Assembly: GCA_965205525.1 (NCBI GenBank)
Contig: OZ242171.1
Coordinates: 682,001 to 746,000 of the forward strand
Direction of reading: 5' to 3'
DNA length: 64,000 nt
DNA from: G965205525 sp965205525
GTDB taxonomy: Bacteria > Pseudomonadota > Gammaproteobacteria > JABABF01
The position numbers were made by a program, and so were the translations under genes. Below are positions 56,901 through 60,007 of the stretch, piece after piece. The notes below the pieces were generated by a model. It ran no database searches and was not told the DNA's origin. It saw nothing but the letters and a program-made list of their open reading frames with translations. How positions within the stretch are numbered: position 1 is the stretch's first letter; each line of letters opens with the position of its first letter.

Positions 56901-57241
56901 CTGCCGTCTGGACTGACGGCAAGTCCTTCAAAACTTCTGCTAGATCCACTTGCTTCAGATCTCCTAACCAGGCGGAGCTCTCCCGACGACACTCCCTGGT
57001 CCACCGAGAGGGTCAGCCGAGGCGCCTGTGCCAGAACAGGGGCAGAGGCAAGCAGCAGCAGGAGCGGCAGCAGTGCTATTCTTATCTGCCTCACCAGCAT
57101 GCCAAGTTTTAGACTATCAAACATAAACAACTGTGCAGCAGCAGGAGGAGCCCAAGCAGGGCTGCAGATCACCTGCTTGTGGCATTGTATCCCCCCCTTT
57201 GCTAGCTTTATCAGTGCCATTCCAGTCTGCAAGGGGCGCAC
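35942..57241 (-). CDS. Giant exported mosaic protein: six beta-propellers, long Ig-like array, dockerin-like C terminus
   Basis: 7,099 codons, uninterrupted. The leader and signal peptide (M-L-V-R-Q-I-R-I-A-L-L-P-L-L-L-L-L-A-S-A-P-V-L-A) match those of the nine-propeller protein; ATG 57100 starts at the signal peptide, GTG 57241 gives the longest frame. Seven-bladed propellers begin near residues 75, 713, 1906, 2480, 3042 and 3618. Ig-like blocks follow propeller 2 (about 1273-1797) and propeller 6. A higher-order Ig array runs from about 5026 to 6350, followed by a C-terminal region homologous to the other giant, with dockerin-like L-D-F-N-N-P-S-D-G-V-S-A-D-D and D-V-T-G-T-G. By eye, Cys occurs only in the leader and beside these loops. 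No membrane anchor, LPXTG, RTX or autotransporter barrel is visible. Probably a secreted or surface structural/adhesive protein; ligand unknown. Confidence 0.85.
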   Translation of the reverse strand: MRPLQTGMALIKLAKGGIQCHKQVICSPAWAPPAAAQLFMFDSLKLGMLVRQIRIALLPLLLLLASAPVLAQAPRLTLSVDQGVSSGELRLVRRSEASGSSRSFEGLAVSPDGRWLFNAGSNLEVWEIDSARGIVTQRMSSPQSGFSRGLAVSRDSSLVFVPNRQNNQITVFRLNADEGRLEEVAKYTEGGTDAAGNTVSGLTDASDVVPSPDGRLLFVTSREALSVWSIGTTGTLTQTDVHASAQAAGAAVAPDGRLLFAGSFHDRASSNNTLSIWRVNAEASTVSLVRTLRNDQRLGRPRNIALRPSGRLLFVANFLVGPSRNYLSAYRVNAAGENLERADPGLRGDPVLADIAAAEEALIASDNDRSQILLLRINQNDTVSLVSREPAEASVYGVAASPAGGLAFANSLGGVITVWQVLGIPRVPAGQEVRVMVNAERALGSALTVTVQARQGSRVSTAAATLTLSDTRAEAVFSGGDLGQGEWIFSASVPADMENIADASTARATLRIGGPLIRISNLSGATQQGENLNIRVSTGGHPVLEDAPVTLRAMQAGARTRTAVGVLRAGQAEVTVTFAGRESLTAGDWLLSAESSTLPTDASSTLAVTVRPPPLIRLSNLSGVIPEGADLNIRVSAEGPPVPRDAEVTLRATQEGALPRTVMGVLRAGQTSFTVTFAGRNALTGGTWVLSAESSILLGTDANSTLAVTVIPPLSLSLSVNQGVPSGEMRLVQTDANTGLARGTAEGIAVSPDGRWLLASGDGGITVWEIDSVRGIVTQRSDRMGAGLGGRGLAVSRDSSLVFASDGADTSTISVWRLDADDGGLMEVAKYKEGSLDAARNIVRGLIFTSGVVLSPDDRLLFVTSSGESNNGALSVWSVNTSGTLVQTDVHVSAGASDTQGLNAIAGAAVTPDGRLLFAGSFHSNLDNSTLGIWRVNAEASTVSFVRTLSDRRMLQRPRVVTLGPDGRFLFVSSQVFNDAATDPLSVYEVNAVEENLVSRASYGEGISGNTIGLAATREVLAVAEFNQGSVALWQRNDNGTLRFVSRHDSERAIGLAASPAGGLVFSSSNLGSEGISVWRVQGIPRVPAGQEVRVMVNARRMPGSALTVIVQARQGSRVRTAAATLMPSDTQAEAVFSGSALGQGEWIFSASVPADMAGIVGVSAARATLRIGGPLIRLENLSGVILLGEDLNIRVSAEGAPVLEDEEVTLRATQEGTQPRTVVGLLRAGQTSFMATFADENALTEGNWVLSAESPILQTDADSMLAVTVLLPLALSLQETAEAVVPAGSTLGITVLANRPPTQTLTVTVQAVRTVTAPATVMTATVTAQLFAGEEMGNALFAGENALFPGPWVLTIAEIMPEGSAEVPAQQLQVSVGPSALGLSAPMDLLQGQEAVIEVDTEVALGVEVRVTVMATHADLPATTASAAAVLLPFALAAEARFPANMLSMVRRGTWNFQITAATPSVLITDTEEFPLVDFTGTTAALQVTEEPTLLLELPPQPVDPAQPVSIRLRKSAPVNEILTVDITAMRPFGGMILTRIGTAVLSPSDTVAAAVFGPEPEQQLSAGRWTLMASVRAPGTVPVFPSAATITVLPPLLRLERMGPASVAAGTPVTVRVEAEAMPEDEGLGVRVIARQAMRADRERSAVLGSGSDFSADVEFTSLPPGEWLLTAQAERPGTFRTEGATDTVTVQVAALTLTPVSERVPAAEPARLILGTVVPLGVAVNVNVAAEPVSSFLPQMTAVNLDAASTVTAVVYDPGELAPGIWNFSVQVMDADAQIAANVVDVSMATATLQVAAPLIRLSNLSGRIQQGAGLNISVRTEGMVPVAGDAEVTVRAAQEDAQPRTVTGSLQEGQTSVTVTFAGENALTVGDWVLVGTSAEPSILQTDANSSLAVTVRVPVLKLTLSVDQGVPLGEMRLAQTDNEALANGTEEGLAVSPDGRWLLASGGDSITVWEIDSARGMVTQRDTQTGAGLGGSGLAVNRDSSLVFASDSASISTISVWRLNTDGRLEEVAKYTGEEEDAARNTITGLTNVWDVVLSPDDRLLFVTSRGESDSAGGALSVWSVDPSGTLVQTEVHIPAGTTDTESLNRAAGAAVTPDGSLLFVGSYYDSFPIGISTSQFTIGTSTLGIWRVNAEASTVSFVRTLRDGQRLRNPRVVTLGPAGRFLFVSNQVEAGPATDPLSVYRVNAAGENLDPVASYGDDSGREAIGLAATREVLAVAEFSSSSVALWQRNDDGTLRFASRHDSASPVGLAASPAGGLVFSSSNDASEGITVWRVQGIPRVPAGQEVRVTVNAETALGPALTVIVQARQGSRISTAAATLMSPGTQAEAVFSGSALGQGEWMFSVSVPADMAAMADRTDLSEARATLRVGNPLIRLSNLSGRIPGGAALHIRISTEVPVLENAEVILRAAQEGTRSRTVRGLLREGQASVTVIFADGNALTEGDWVLSAESSTLPTDANSSLAVTVRPPLLKLTLSVDQGVQSGDLRLFERFRASGSRSSRQGIAVSPDGRWLINVGSNLEVWEIDSARGTITLRMSSGNRRISRGLAVSLDSRFVFVPDNVRGDGLAVFRLDADNGRLEEVETYTEGGQDAAGKTIRGLTNVWDVVPSPDGRLLFVTSGGGTDSSNVLGGALSVWSIGTSGTLTQTDVHVSAGAFVSSDTRGLNQAAGAAVTPDGRLLFVGSFYRSDNGSTLGIWRVNAAASTVSFVRTLSGQRLPRPQLLALHPSGRLLFVMNISANPSLSVYRVKAAEENLESVDSVSGGIIFDDITATEEVLITTSLLDNDQAFLFRINDEDSISLVDRRDSTSFSDDYGVAASPAGGMAFSNSVGGRTIIVWQVQGIPRVPAGQEVRVMVNAGQAPDSALTVMVQARQGSRVSTAAATLVPSGTQAEAVFSGSALGQGEWIFSASVPADVADTVDISAARATLRIGGPLIRLENLSGAILEGDDLTIRVSAEGAPVLEDEELTLRATREGAQPQTVTGLLQAGQVSFTLTFAGENALTEGDWVLSAESPILLTDADSTLAVTVRTPLPRVNLSLSVDQGAQSEETGLVQTDANPLASGIEEGLAVSPDGRWLLASGGGGITVWEIDSARGIVTQRSTHTGAGLGGRGLAVSRDSRLVFTSDGARISTISVWRLDADDGFLEEVAKYTGEEDAAAENTVTGLTFTHDVLLSPDNRLLFVTSRGESDGNVSFAGSALSVWRVNSSGTLVQTNVHIAADTGDIQGLQGAGSAAVSPNGRLLFVGSYDDPPPIRGSGSLGLWRVNADTSLPSVTFAGRAFGPPGLGRPRVVTLGPAGRFLFVSNQVSTVFPISVLSVYRVNAAGDGFERVATYGGDSFLAGFAIGLAATREVLAVAEFEDGVSLWQRNDDGTLRFASRHVSASPIGLAASPAGGLVFSSSSDASAGIGVWHVQGIPRVPAGQEVRVTVNAESAPGEALTVIVQARQGGRVRTAMATLMPSDTQADAVFPGSALGQGEWMFSASVPADMADRTILSAARGTLRIGGPPIRLSNLSGRILQGADLNIRVSAEGAPVLGDTEVTLQATLQESTQHRTVTGLLPEGQTSLTLSFVGENALTEGDWVLSATPSRLLSTDANSTLAVTVGPFLLRLGLSADQGVQSGETRLVQTDANTGLANGTEEGLAVSPDGRWLLASGGGGITVWGIDSARGMVTPVQTYTGAGLGGSGLAVNRDSSLVFASDSASISTISVWRLNADDGSLVEVAKYTGEGTDAAENIITGLTNVWDVVLSPDDRLLFVTSRGESDSAGGALSVWSVDPSGTLVQTDVHVPAGTTDTEGLNRAAGAAVTPDGSLLFVGSYYDSFTIGISTSQFTIGTSTLGIWRVNAEAPTVSFVRTLRDGQRLRNPRVVTLGPAGRFLFVSNQVEAGPATDPLSVYRVNAAGENLDPVASYGDDSFLAGEAIGLAATREVLAVAELQDGISLWQRNDDGTLRFADRHASASPVGLAASPAGGLVFSSSNDASEGISVWRVQGIPRVLAGQEVRVTVNAAQTPRSLLTVIVQARQGSRVRTAEATLMPPNTQADAVFSGRALGQGEWMFSASVPADMADGIDRTALSAARATLRITAPLIRLSNLSGEIPQGADLNIRVSTEGMVPVAGDAELTLRATLQGSTQQRTMTGLFTGGQTSVTVSFASENALTEGEWTVSAETSSTLLQTGANSTLAVTVKPPQLIRLSNLSGRIPEGADLNIRISTEGMVPVAGDAEVTLRATLQEGTQHRTVTGRLLEGQTSVTVSFAGGNALTEGEWTVSAETTSTLLQTDANISSLTVRVFIPPPLLTLSLQETAEPVVPAGSSLAVTVMADRPLMQDLTVTVQAVRTAAAPATVTTATATTQLSAGEEMGRAIFEGENVLSPGQWVLTIAGIMPEGSAEVSTSALQLQVRIGPSALGLSAPMDLFQGQDAVIEVDTEVALGVEVRVMVMATHADTPVITVSAAAVLEPSALAAEAIFPANMLSLVRRGTWNFEITEALPSVLMTDTESFPLTLVDFSSASATLQVTEEPSLFLELPPQPVNPAQPVSIRLQKSTTISEELTVDITAMRQFGGMMLTSTATALLSPSDTTAAAVFGPRELSAGRWTLTARVRSPGTVPVFPPTVTMTVRPPLLLLERLGPASVAAGTRITVRVAAEAMPEDEGLGVRVIARQAMRADIEISAVLGSQSDFSADVEFTSLPPGEWLLTAEAERPDAFRTEASTDMVTVEPAVLTLTPVLERVPAGESARLILGSIVPLGVAVNVTVVAEPVSLSSSLMTAVNLDEASTSAMVVYDPGELAPGIWNFNVQVMDAAVRMVANVSMATATLRIAAPLIRLANLSGVILQGDSLTIRVRTEGMIPVAGDAELTLRATLQESSQQRTVTGSLLEGQTSVTVSFAGENALTEGDWTVSAETASTLLQTDANLSSLTVIVGPPPRLLLERTGGSDIVDSDGTITLTLRLMPALSSAVMVTVAVADEDNNTISERQVALSSSLQLTFRASDLGTGRLRFTARGPEGVLEDSGAEVTVQVRARSTVELTLDAPARVTVGGEFTVAVGASEAMPVPPETTVMVAVSFEGVQKTAELTGTAPTTSVSFAAPAAAGEFSLELGGSAEVTDTLRVIVLGASAQIAVVPVQLTLSLEGPGSVQVGDAFSVTVGTGDDAVPAGTTVLVTVRDGTTAAEAVLTARTPTASVSFTAPARAGEVSVTATGVPETSSGSLEVAVSNASALAVTASPLQAMLTLSVPSSLVSANSTFEVTVGISPALSADASVEVEVTLGTASESAMLTGTVRTMTLEFMAPAMGGAVELRAGSVGTGGTLELNVLPTAATVQIQQRVPLSPSLNAPPTVSARGEFNVTVSTDIPVPAETTVTVTVGFDGAEREVVLTAAAASVITSFTAPARLEPGGLPVTATATVEMADADADILVVVTPVAAVRVRILSEVILLTLSEPAPNPVDAGESFTVTVGAPPALLTDTTITAAVTFNESTRQVTLSEREPESMVSFTAPASGTLAVTAVSVAVEPAVIVTVLEAVRSVQVRAMSTVELTLNAPASVTVGSSFTVAVGVSDTTPIPDGAELDVMLVLAEMLLSDADIRAAVLTDAVPTTSLPFVAPVRAGELSLELSGSVEVTDTLRVMVRGASAQIAVVPVQLTLSLEGPESVQVGEDFSVTAGTGDDAVPAGTTVLVTVSDGVTDEQAMLTARIPTASVSFTAPIRAGEVSVTATGVSQTSSGSLEVAVSDASPLAVTAFGVDVQLSLSGVPEGLVSARSTFAITVGVSGVTPVPAGTTVTVTVSFGDTFVGVVRLTREASESTVEVDVPDTGGVRELRAAGAGTEGGALDLNVLPAAATVRVRGEVELALQLAAPEAVQAGSAFDVDVSTDIPIPAAATVRVTVGFDGAEREVVLTAAVSSVTTSFTAPARLAPGGLPVTATAAVDVADPDILQVMVDTAAVAQVRVTALSVQLTLSEPDPNPVDAGQSFTVTAGVSPTLLANTTVAAVVTFNESTRQVTLSDRDPESMVTFTAPASGILEVTAAAAVVEPAGLVEVAAAEAQSVQVRAMSTVELTLDAPASVTVGGEFMVAVGVSDTTPIPAETAVMVTVSFEGAERTAVLTGTAPATSLPFAAPIAAREFSLALSGSAEVTDTLRVMVLGASTQIAVVPVQLTLSLAGPGSVQVGEDFMVTVGTGDNAVPAGTTVLVTVSDGTTNTEAVLTARTPTASVSFTAPARAGEVSVTATGVPQTSSGSLEVAVPDASSLAVTASPLQAMLTLSAPPSAVNANSLFDVIVGISPALPAGASVEVAVTFGTASERGMLTDTTATVTLAFRAPAMAGPVELRAESLGTGGALDLNVMPASLTLQVIAEPTLLLELPPQLVDPAQPVSIRLRKSTTSISERLTVDITAMRLFGERTLTRMAMAVLSPSDTTAAAVFGPGALSAGRWTLTASVSPPGTVPVFPPTATMTVRPPLLRLERLGPASVAAGTRITVRVEALAMPEDEGLGVRVIARQAMRADRERSAVLGSQPDFSADVEFTSLPPGEWLLTAEAERPDTFRTEGARDTVTVEPAALTLTPVLERVPAGESARLILGSVVPLGVAVNLNVVAEPVSPSFLPQTTAVNLDAAATSAMVVYDPGELAPGIWNFSVQVTDAAVRTVADVSMATATLRIAAPLIRLANLSGEILQGAELNIRVRTEGMVPVAGDAELTLRATLQESTQQRTVTGRLLEGQTSVTVTFAGEEALTEGEWTVSAETASTLLQTDANLSSLTVIVGPQPRLLLELTGGTIVASDGTITLILRLMPALSSTVMVTVAVTDEGSNTISEQQEALSSTLQLTFSASDLGTGRLRFTARGPAGVLEDSGAEVTVLVGTAVRVVLSANPEEDVFPGDEVRLSAAILSGEDPAGISVILEVAVAPPDGSTRSNVLIPVSAETSTGGLTFIPDAVPGTWTFTVIESDGISVSATLTVMVAAVVPLPLDFNNPSDGVSADDLVLLLRYERLCAGGGLRPLPASCTALGSEALAAGLAFESSPDRLADLQNVRLPDVTGTGVGSVQTLAILLQALANVQDELLLPAAASSAPETTIAEAEQARDARLRIIRQLLGRE
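36655..38190 (-). repeat. Long direct repeat, downstream copy flanking the Ig array
   Basis: About 1.5 kb, homologous in DNA and protein to 42165-43680 (for example CACACCGAGCCCCTCATCCT in both). It begins A-E-P-T-L-L-L-E-L-P-P-Q and ends D-S-G-A-E-V-T-V-L-V-G, leading into the C-terminal region of the giant protein. Confidence 0.75.
38190..42165 (-). repeat. Higher-order Ig-like array, domain order A-B-C-D-E twice then A-B-C
   Basis: Thirteen Ig-like domains of roughly 100 residues. Types by first strand: A V-E-L-T-L-x-A-P-A-x-V-T-V-G, B L-T-L-S-L-x-G-P-x-S-V-Q-V-G, C L-V-S-A-x-S-x-F-x-V-T-V-G, D with S-T-D-I-P-V/I-P, E L-S-E-P-x-P-N-P-V-D-A-G. The A-type marker CGTCAGTTC recurs at 42131, 40607 and 39050, giving periods of 1524 and 1557 bases; the E-type marker recurs 1554 bases apart (39301, 40855). 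Confidence 0.8.
42165..43680 (-). repeat. Long direct repeat, upstream copy flanking the Ig array
   Basis: Encodes E-E-P-S-L-F-L-E-L-P-P-Q-P through the A-R-G-P-E-G-V-L-E-D-S-G-A-E-V-T-V block. The same segment returns at about 36655-38190 on the other side of the A-E array. A third partial version of its first part lies near 51850-52790. Confidence 0.75.
45225..57019 (-). repeat. Six propeller modules of the 7,099-codon gene
   Basis: Starts lie near 57019, 55104, 51526, 49804, 48118 and 46390. Modules 1 and 4 are one subtype (S-N-L-E-V-W-E-I-D-S-A-R-G, blades with V-F-V-P-D-N or V-F-V-P-N-R). Modules 3 and 6 are nearly identical in DNA over at least 500 bases (about 45480-46060 versus 50620-51200). 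Modules 2 and 5 resemble those of the neighbouring nine-propeller gene. Spacing is not even because an Ig block of about 1.6 kb separates modules 2 and 3. Confidence 0.85.
57117..57185 (-). other. Possible 22-codon leader ORF upstream of the giant-gene signal peptide
   Basis: On the coding strand, G7 (57191-57197) is followed five bases later by an ATG at 57185. The frame reads M-P-Q-A-G-D-L-Q-P-C-L-G-S-S-C-C-C-T-V-V-Y-V and stops 16 bases before ATG 57100, the start of the signal peptide. The G run is well placed as a ribosome-binding site. The frame's amino-acid sequence is partly kept in the other giant leader, but the ATG is not. It may be a chance ORF. Confidence 0.25.
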
Positions 57242-57512
57242 TTATAAGAATCGCAGGCAAGAAATGGATCGCAAAGCGGGTTTCAGGGGATAAAAACAGA
57301 TGCTGAGTATACAAGGGGAGGGCAGCATCAAGCGCAAGGCAAGGGTCGCCGAAGCGGCCTGACGCAAAGCAGGTTTGTCTGGCAGTGGGAAAAGGAAGGC
57401 CCAAGGGCATGGCGCATTTTTGTGTATTATCCTATAACTTATAATGAGTTAATAATGTCTTTTGCTGTTTTAGGGGAGGGACGGCAGAGTATTCCCTAGC
57501 CGGTTCCAAGCG
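57242..57512. promoter_or_regulatory. Divergent region between the 7,099-codon gene and the MFS gene
   Basis: Leftward: TATACT (57306-57311 on the coding strand) with a weak GCTTGA 16 bases upstream is a plausible promoter for the giant gene; its surroundings are repeated upstream of the other giant. Rightward: TATAAT at 57440-57445 in an AT-rich stretch is a plausible -10 for the MFS gene, with only a weak -35. A purine-rich GGGGAGGG near 57474-57481 is too far from ATG 57513 to be its ribosome-binding site. Confidence 0.45.
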
Positions 57513-58742
57513 ATGAATCCCGCAGCCCCTCCGGAGCGGGCAGTCGCCCGCTCGGTTCTATTCTTTCTGCCCCTGGCCGTGCTCACGGTGAACCTGGGGC
57601 AGTCGGTGCTGTTCGCCATCATGCCTATCCTCGGGCGGCAGCTGGGCTTTCACGAGGTGCAGATTACATCCCTGGTGTCAATCTCGGCTCTTACGTATTT
57701 TCTAGTCAGTCCCGCCTGGGGGCGTTTCAGCGATTCTGTCGGGCGCAAGATCGCAGTGCTTATCGGCCTTGCTGGCTATGCCTTCGGCACCCTGCTGTTC
57801 AACCAGGTGGTGGGCCTGGGCCTGGCGGGCATTGTGACCGGCTGGAGCTTGTTTCTGCTGCTGCTGCCGTACCGCATTGTGCATACCGGCCTCATGGCGG
57901 CGACTCATCCCTCCTCTTCCGCCTACGTGGCGGATGTCACCCCCCCCCAGGAGCGTATTCGCGGCATGAGCCGGATGGCGGCGGCGGTGGCTGTCGGGGC
58001 TATGGCGGGGCCTGTTTTCGTTTATTTTGCCCGCTTCGGTCTGCTTGTGCCTCTTTATCTCACCGCTGTGGCAAGCCTGTTTATACTGCTGCTGCTGTGG
58101 GCAAAGCTGCCGGACTACCGGGTGCGGCGGGGGAGCGGTCCGCTCCTGAAGCTCAGCTACTTTGATCGCCGTTATCGCTGGTACCTTCTGGTCGGGCTGG
58201 TGATGTACGCCATGATGGCCACCGTGCAGCAAACCCTCGGATTTTATTTCCAAGATCGTCTGCAGATGGATGGGGTGCAGGCAGTGCGCTATTTTTCCTT
58301 AGCCTACATGCTGTCCTCGGCGGCGACGGTTTTCGCCCAGCTGGTGCTGGTGCCACGCTTTGAGGGCGGACCGATTTCCTTGCTGCGAGTCGGGCTGCCA
58401 ATGGCGGCGGCGGGCTATTTCGGGCTGGCGCTGGCGGACACCTTTAGCGGCTGCTGCCTGGCGATGTCTCTTTTCGGTCTCGGTATGGGGCTGGCCGGAC
58501 CCGGCTACACCGCGGGCGCCAGCCTGCAGGTCAGCTCTCAGGAACAGGGTCGTCTGGCGGGTCTCTCCGCTTCTATCCCGGGGCTCGGCTATGTGGTTGG
58601 CCCCTTGCTGGGAGGGCTCATCTACGGCCTGAACCCGGCCGCTCCCTATTTTCTGGCAGCCGTCCTGATTGCACTCTTGACGATTTTTATAGTGCTTGTC
58701 ATGAGCCCTGAAAGGGAGGCAAACGCCGGCGGTCTCAGCTGA
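57513..58742 (+). CDS. MFS transporter
   Basis: 409 residues with about twelve hydrophobic segments in two halves. The MFS motif A between helices 2 and 3 is good: G-R-F-S-D-S-V-G-R-K-I-A-V-L at about residues 70-83. A second loop, Y-V-A-D-V-T-P-P-Q-E-R-I-R-G-M-S-R, is like those of TetA-type drug/H+ antiporters. The substrate cannot be told. It is followed at 50 bases by two acyl-CoA dehydrogenase genes on the same strand, so it may move an organic acid or steroid-like compound used by them; that is inference only. Confidence 0.85.
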   Translation: MNPAAPPERAVARSVLFFLPLAVLTVNLGQSVLFAIMPILGRQLGFHEVQITSLVSISALTYFLVSPAWGRFSDSVGRKIAVLIGLAGYAFGTLLFNQVVGLGLAGIVTGWSLFLLLLPYRIVHTGLMAATHPSSSAYVADVTPPQERIRGMSRMAAAVAVGAMAGPVFVYFARFGLLVPLYLTAVASLFILLLLWAKLPDYRVRRGSGPLLKLSYFDRRYRWYLLVGLVMYAMMATVQQTLGFYFQDRLQMDGVQAVRYFSLAYMLSSAATVFAQLVLVPRFEGGPISLLRVGLPMAAAGYFGLALADTFSGCCLAMSLFGLGMGLAGPGYTAGASLQVSSQEQGRLAGLSASIPGLGYVVGPLLGGLIYGLNPAAPYFLAAVLIALLTIFIVLVMSPEREANAGGLS

Positions 58743-58795
58743 AAGGGCAGATTGGGATAAACTTTAATCGTTCATGTCCATAGGGGAGCGATGTG

Positions 58796-59989
58796 ATGCG
58801 AATTGCATTTACCAAAGAGCAGGAGAATCTGCGCCGCAAGGTGCGCGGCTATCTGGGCGAGTTGATGACGCCGGCGCTGCGCAAGGAACTGGATGATACC
58901 GGTGCCGGGGAGGGCGGGGGACCGCTGTTTCGCGCTGCCCTGCAGCAGATGGGGGAGGGCGGCTGGATCGGCAGGGGCTGGCCGGAGCGGATCGGGGGCA
59001 CTGGCGCCACAGCCTTTGAGCAGTACATCTTTACCGAAGAGGTAATGCGGATTCGCTTTCCCTATCCCTTTCTTACCACGGATGGTGTCGGACCGGTGCT
59101 GGCAGAGCACGGCAACGACGAGATAAAAGATACGATTGTTCAGGACATCCGTGGCGGCAAGGCGATTTTCGCCATCGGCTATTCGGAGCCCAACGCCGGA
59201 ACCGACTTGGCCAGCCTGCGCACCCGGGCAGAACAGGAGGGCGGTGAATGGGTCATCAACGGACAGAAGATCTGGACCAGCCTTGCCAACATCGCGGACT
59301 ATGTCTGGCTGGCCGCACGCACCGACCCAGATCCCCGCAAGCGTCACAAGGGGCTGAGCATGTTCATCGTGCCGACATCCCTGCCGGGCTATTCGGTGAA
59401 CCCCATCTGGACCTTGGGCGGAGTGCGCACCAACACCACCTTTTATGAAAACATCCGGGTGCCGAATAAAAACCAGGTAGGGGATGTCAATGGCGGCTGG
59501 AAGCTGATCACCAGCCAGCTGAACTTAGAGCGCCTGGCCTTAGTGAACCACGGCTATATCTCCCAGGTATTTGATGGGCTGCTCAGCTGGGCTGCGGAGA
59601 CGAGGCGCGCTGACGGGCAGCGCATCATTGATATTCCCTGGGTGCAGCAGAATCTTGCCCGGGTGCATACCGGCATTGAGGCTCTGAAGCTTATCTGCTG
59701 GAAGCAGGCCTGGTCCATGACCTACGAGACTCTGCCGATGGCCGAGGCATCTGCCGCCAAGGTGTACGGTTCGGAATTTTTTATTGAGAGCTACCGGCTG
59801 ATGATGGAGGTCATTGGGCAGGCGAGCCTGCTGACCAGCTCGGATTCCGGCACGGTGCTGAAGGGACAGCTGGAAAGCATGTACCGCACGGGCTCCATCT
59901 TGACTTTCGGCGGCGGGGCCAACGAAATTCAGCGGGACATCATCTCTGCTGCGGGTCTGCTGATGCCCCGTGCCAGCCGCGGCATTTGA
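58796..59989 (+). CDS. Acyl-CoA dehydrogenase, first of an adjacent pair
   Basis: About 397 residues from ATG 58796 (GTG 58793 adjoins it), with AGGGGAG upstream. It has the FAD/substrate motifs of the family: G-Y-S-E-P-N-A-G-T-D-L-A-S-L, I-N-G-Q-K-I-W-T-S, V-P-N-K-N-Q-V-G-D, N-L-E-R-L-A-L-V (the Glu aligns with the catalytic base position of isovaleryl-CoA-type enzymes), and a C-terminal F-G-G-G-A-N-E-I-Q-R-D-I-I-S-A-A-G-L. It should introduce the alpha-beta double bond into an acyl-CoA. Adjacent unequal pairs like this resemble heterotetrameric dehydrogenases of steroid side-chain degradation, but the substrate is not shown here. Confidence 0.9.
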   Translation: MRIAFTKEQENLRRKVRGYLGELMTPALRKELDDTGAGEGGGPLFRAALQQMGEGGWIGRGWPERIGGTGATAFEQYIFTEEVMRIRFPYPFLTTDGVGPVLAEHGNDEIKDTIVQDIRGGKAIFAIGYSEPNAGTDLASLRTRAEQEGGEWVINGQKIWTSLANIADYVWLAARTDPDPRKRHKGLSMFIVPTSLPGYSVNPIWTLGGVRTNTTFYENIRVPNKNQVGDVNGGWKLITSQLNLERLALVNHGYISQVFDGLLSWAAETRRADGQRIIDIPWVQQNLARVHTGIEALKLICWKQAWSMTYETLPMAEASAAKVYGSEFFIESYRLMMEVIGQASLLTSSDSGTVLKGQLESMYRTGSILTFGGGANEIQRDIISAAGLLMPRASRGI

Positions 59990-60007
59990 CGAGGGGAGGG
60001 GAAAGCG

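Noticed and set aside
19646..57241. Dense periodic repeats that might suggest CRISPR or satellite DNA
   Set aside because: The period is about 1.6 kb, the repeats stay in one reading frame and encode propeller blades; there are no short repeats with unique spacers and no cas genes.
57940..57948. C9 run in the MFS gene as a phase switch
   Set aside because: It encodes conserved T-P-P in a normal loop, the gene is intact, and there is no related copy with a different length; there is too little evidence.
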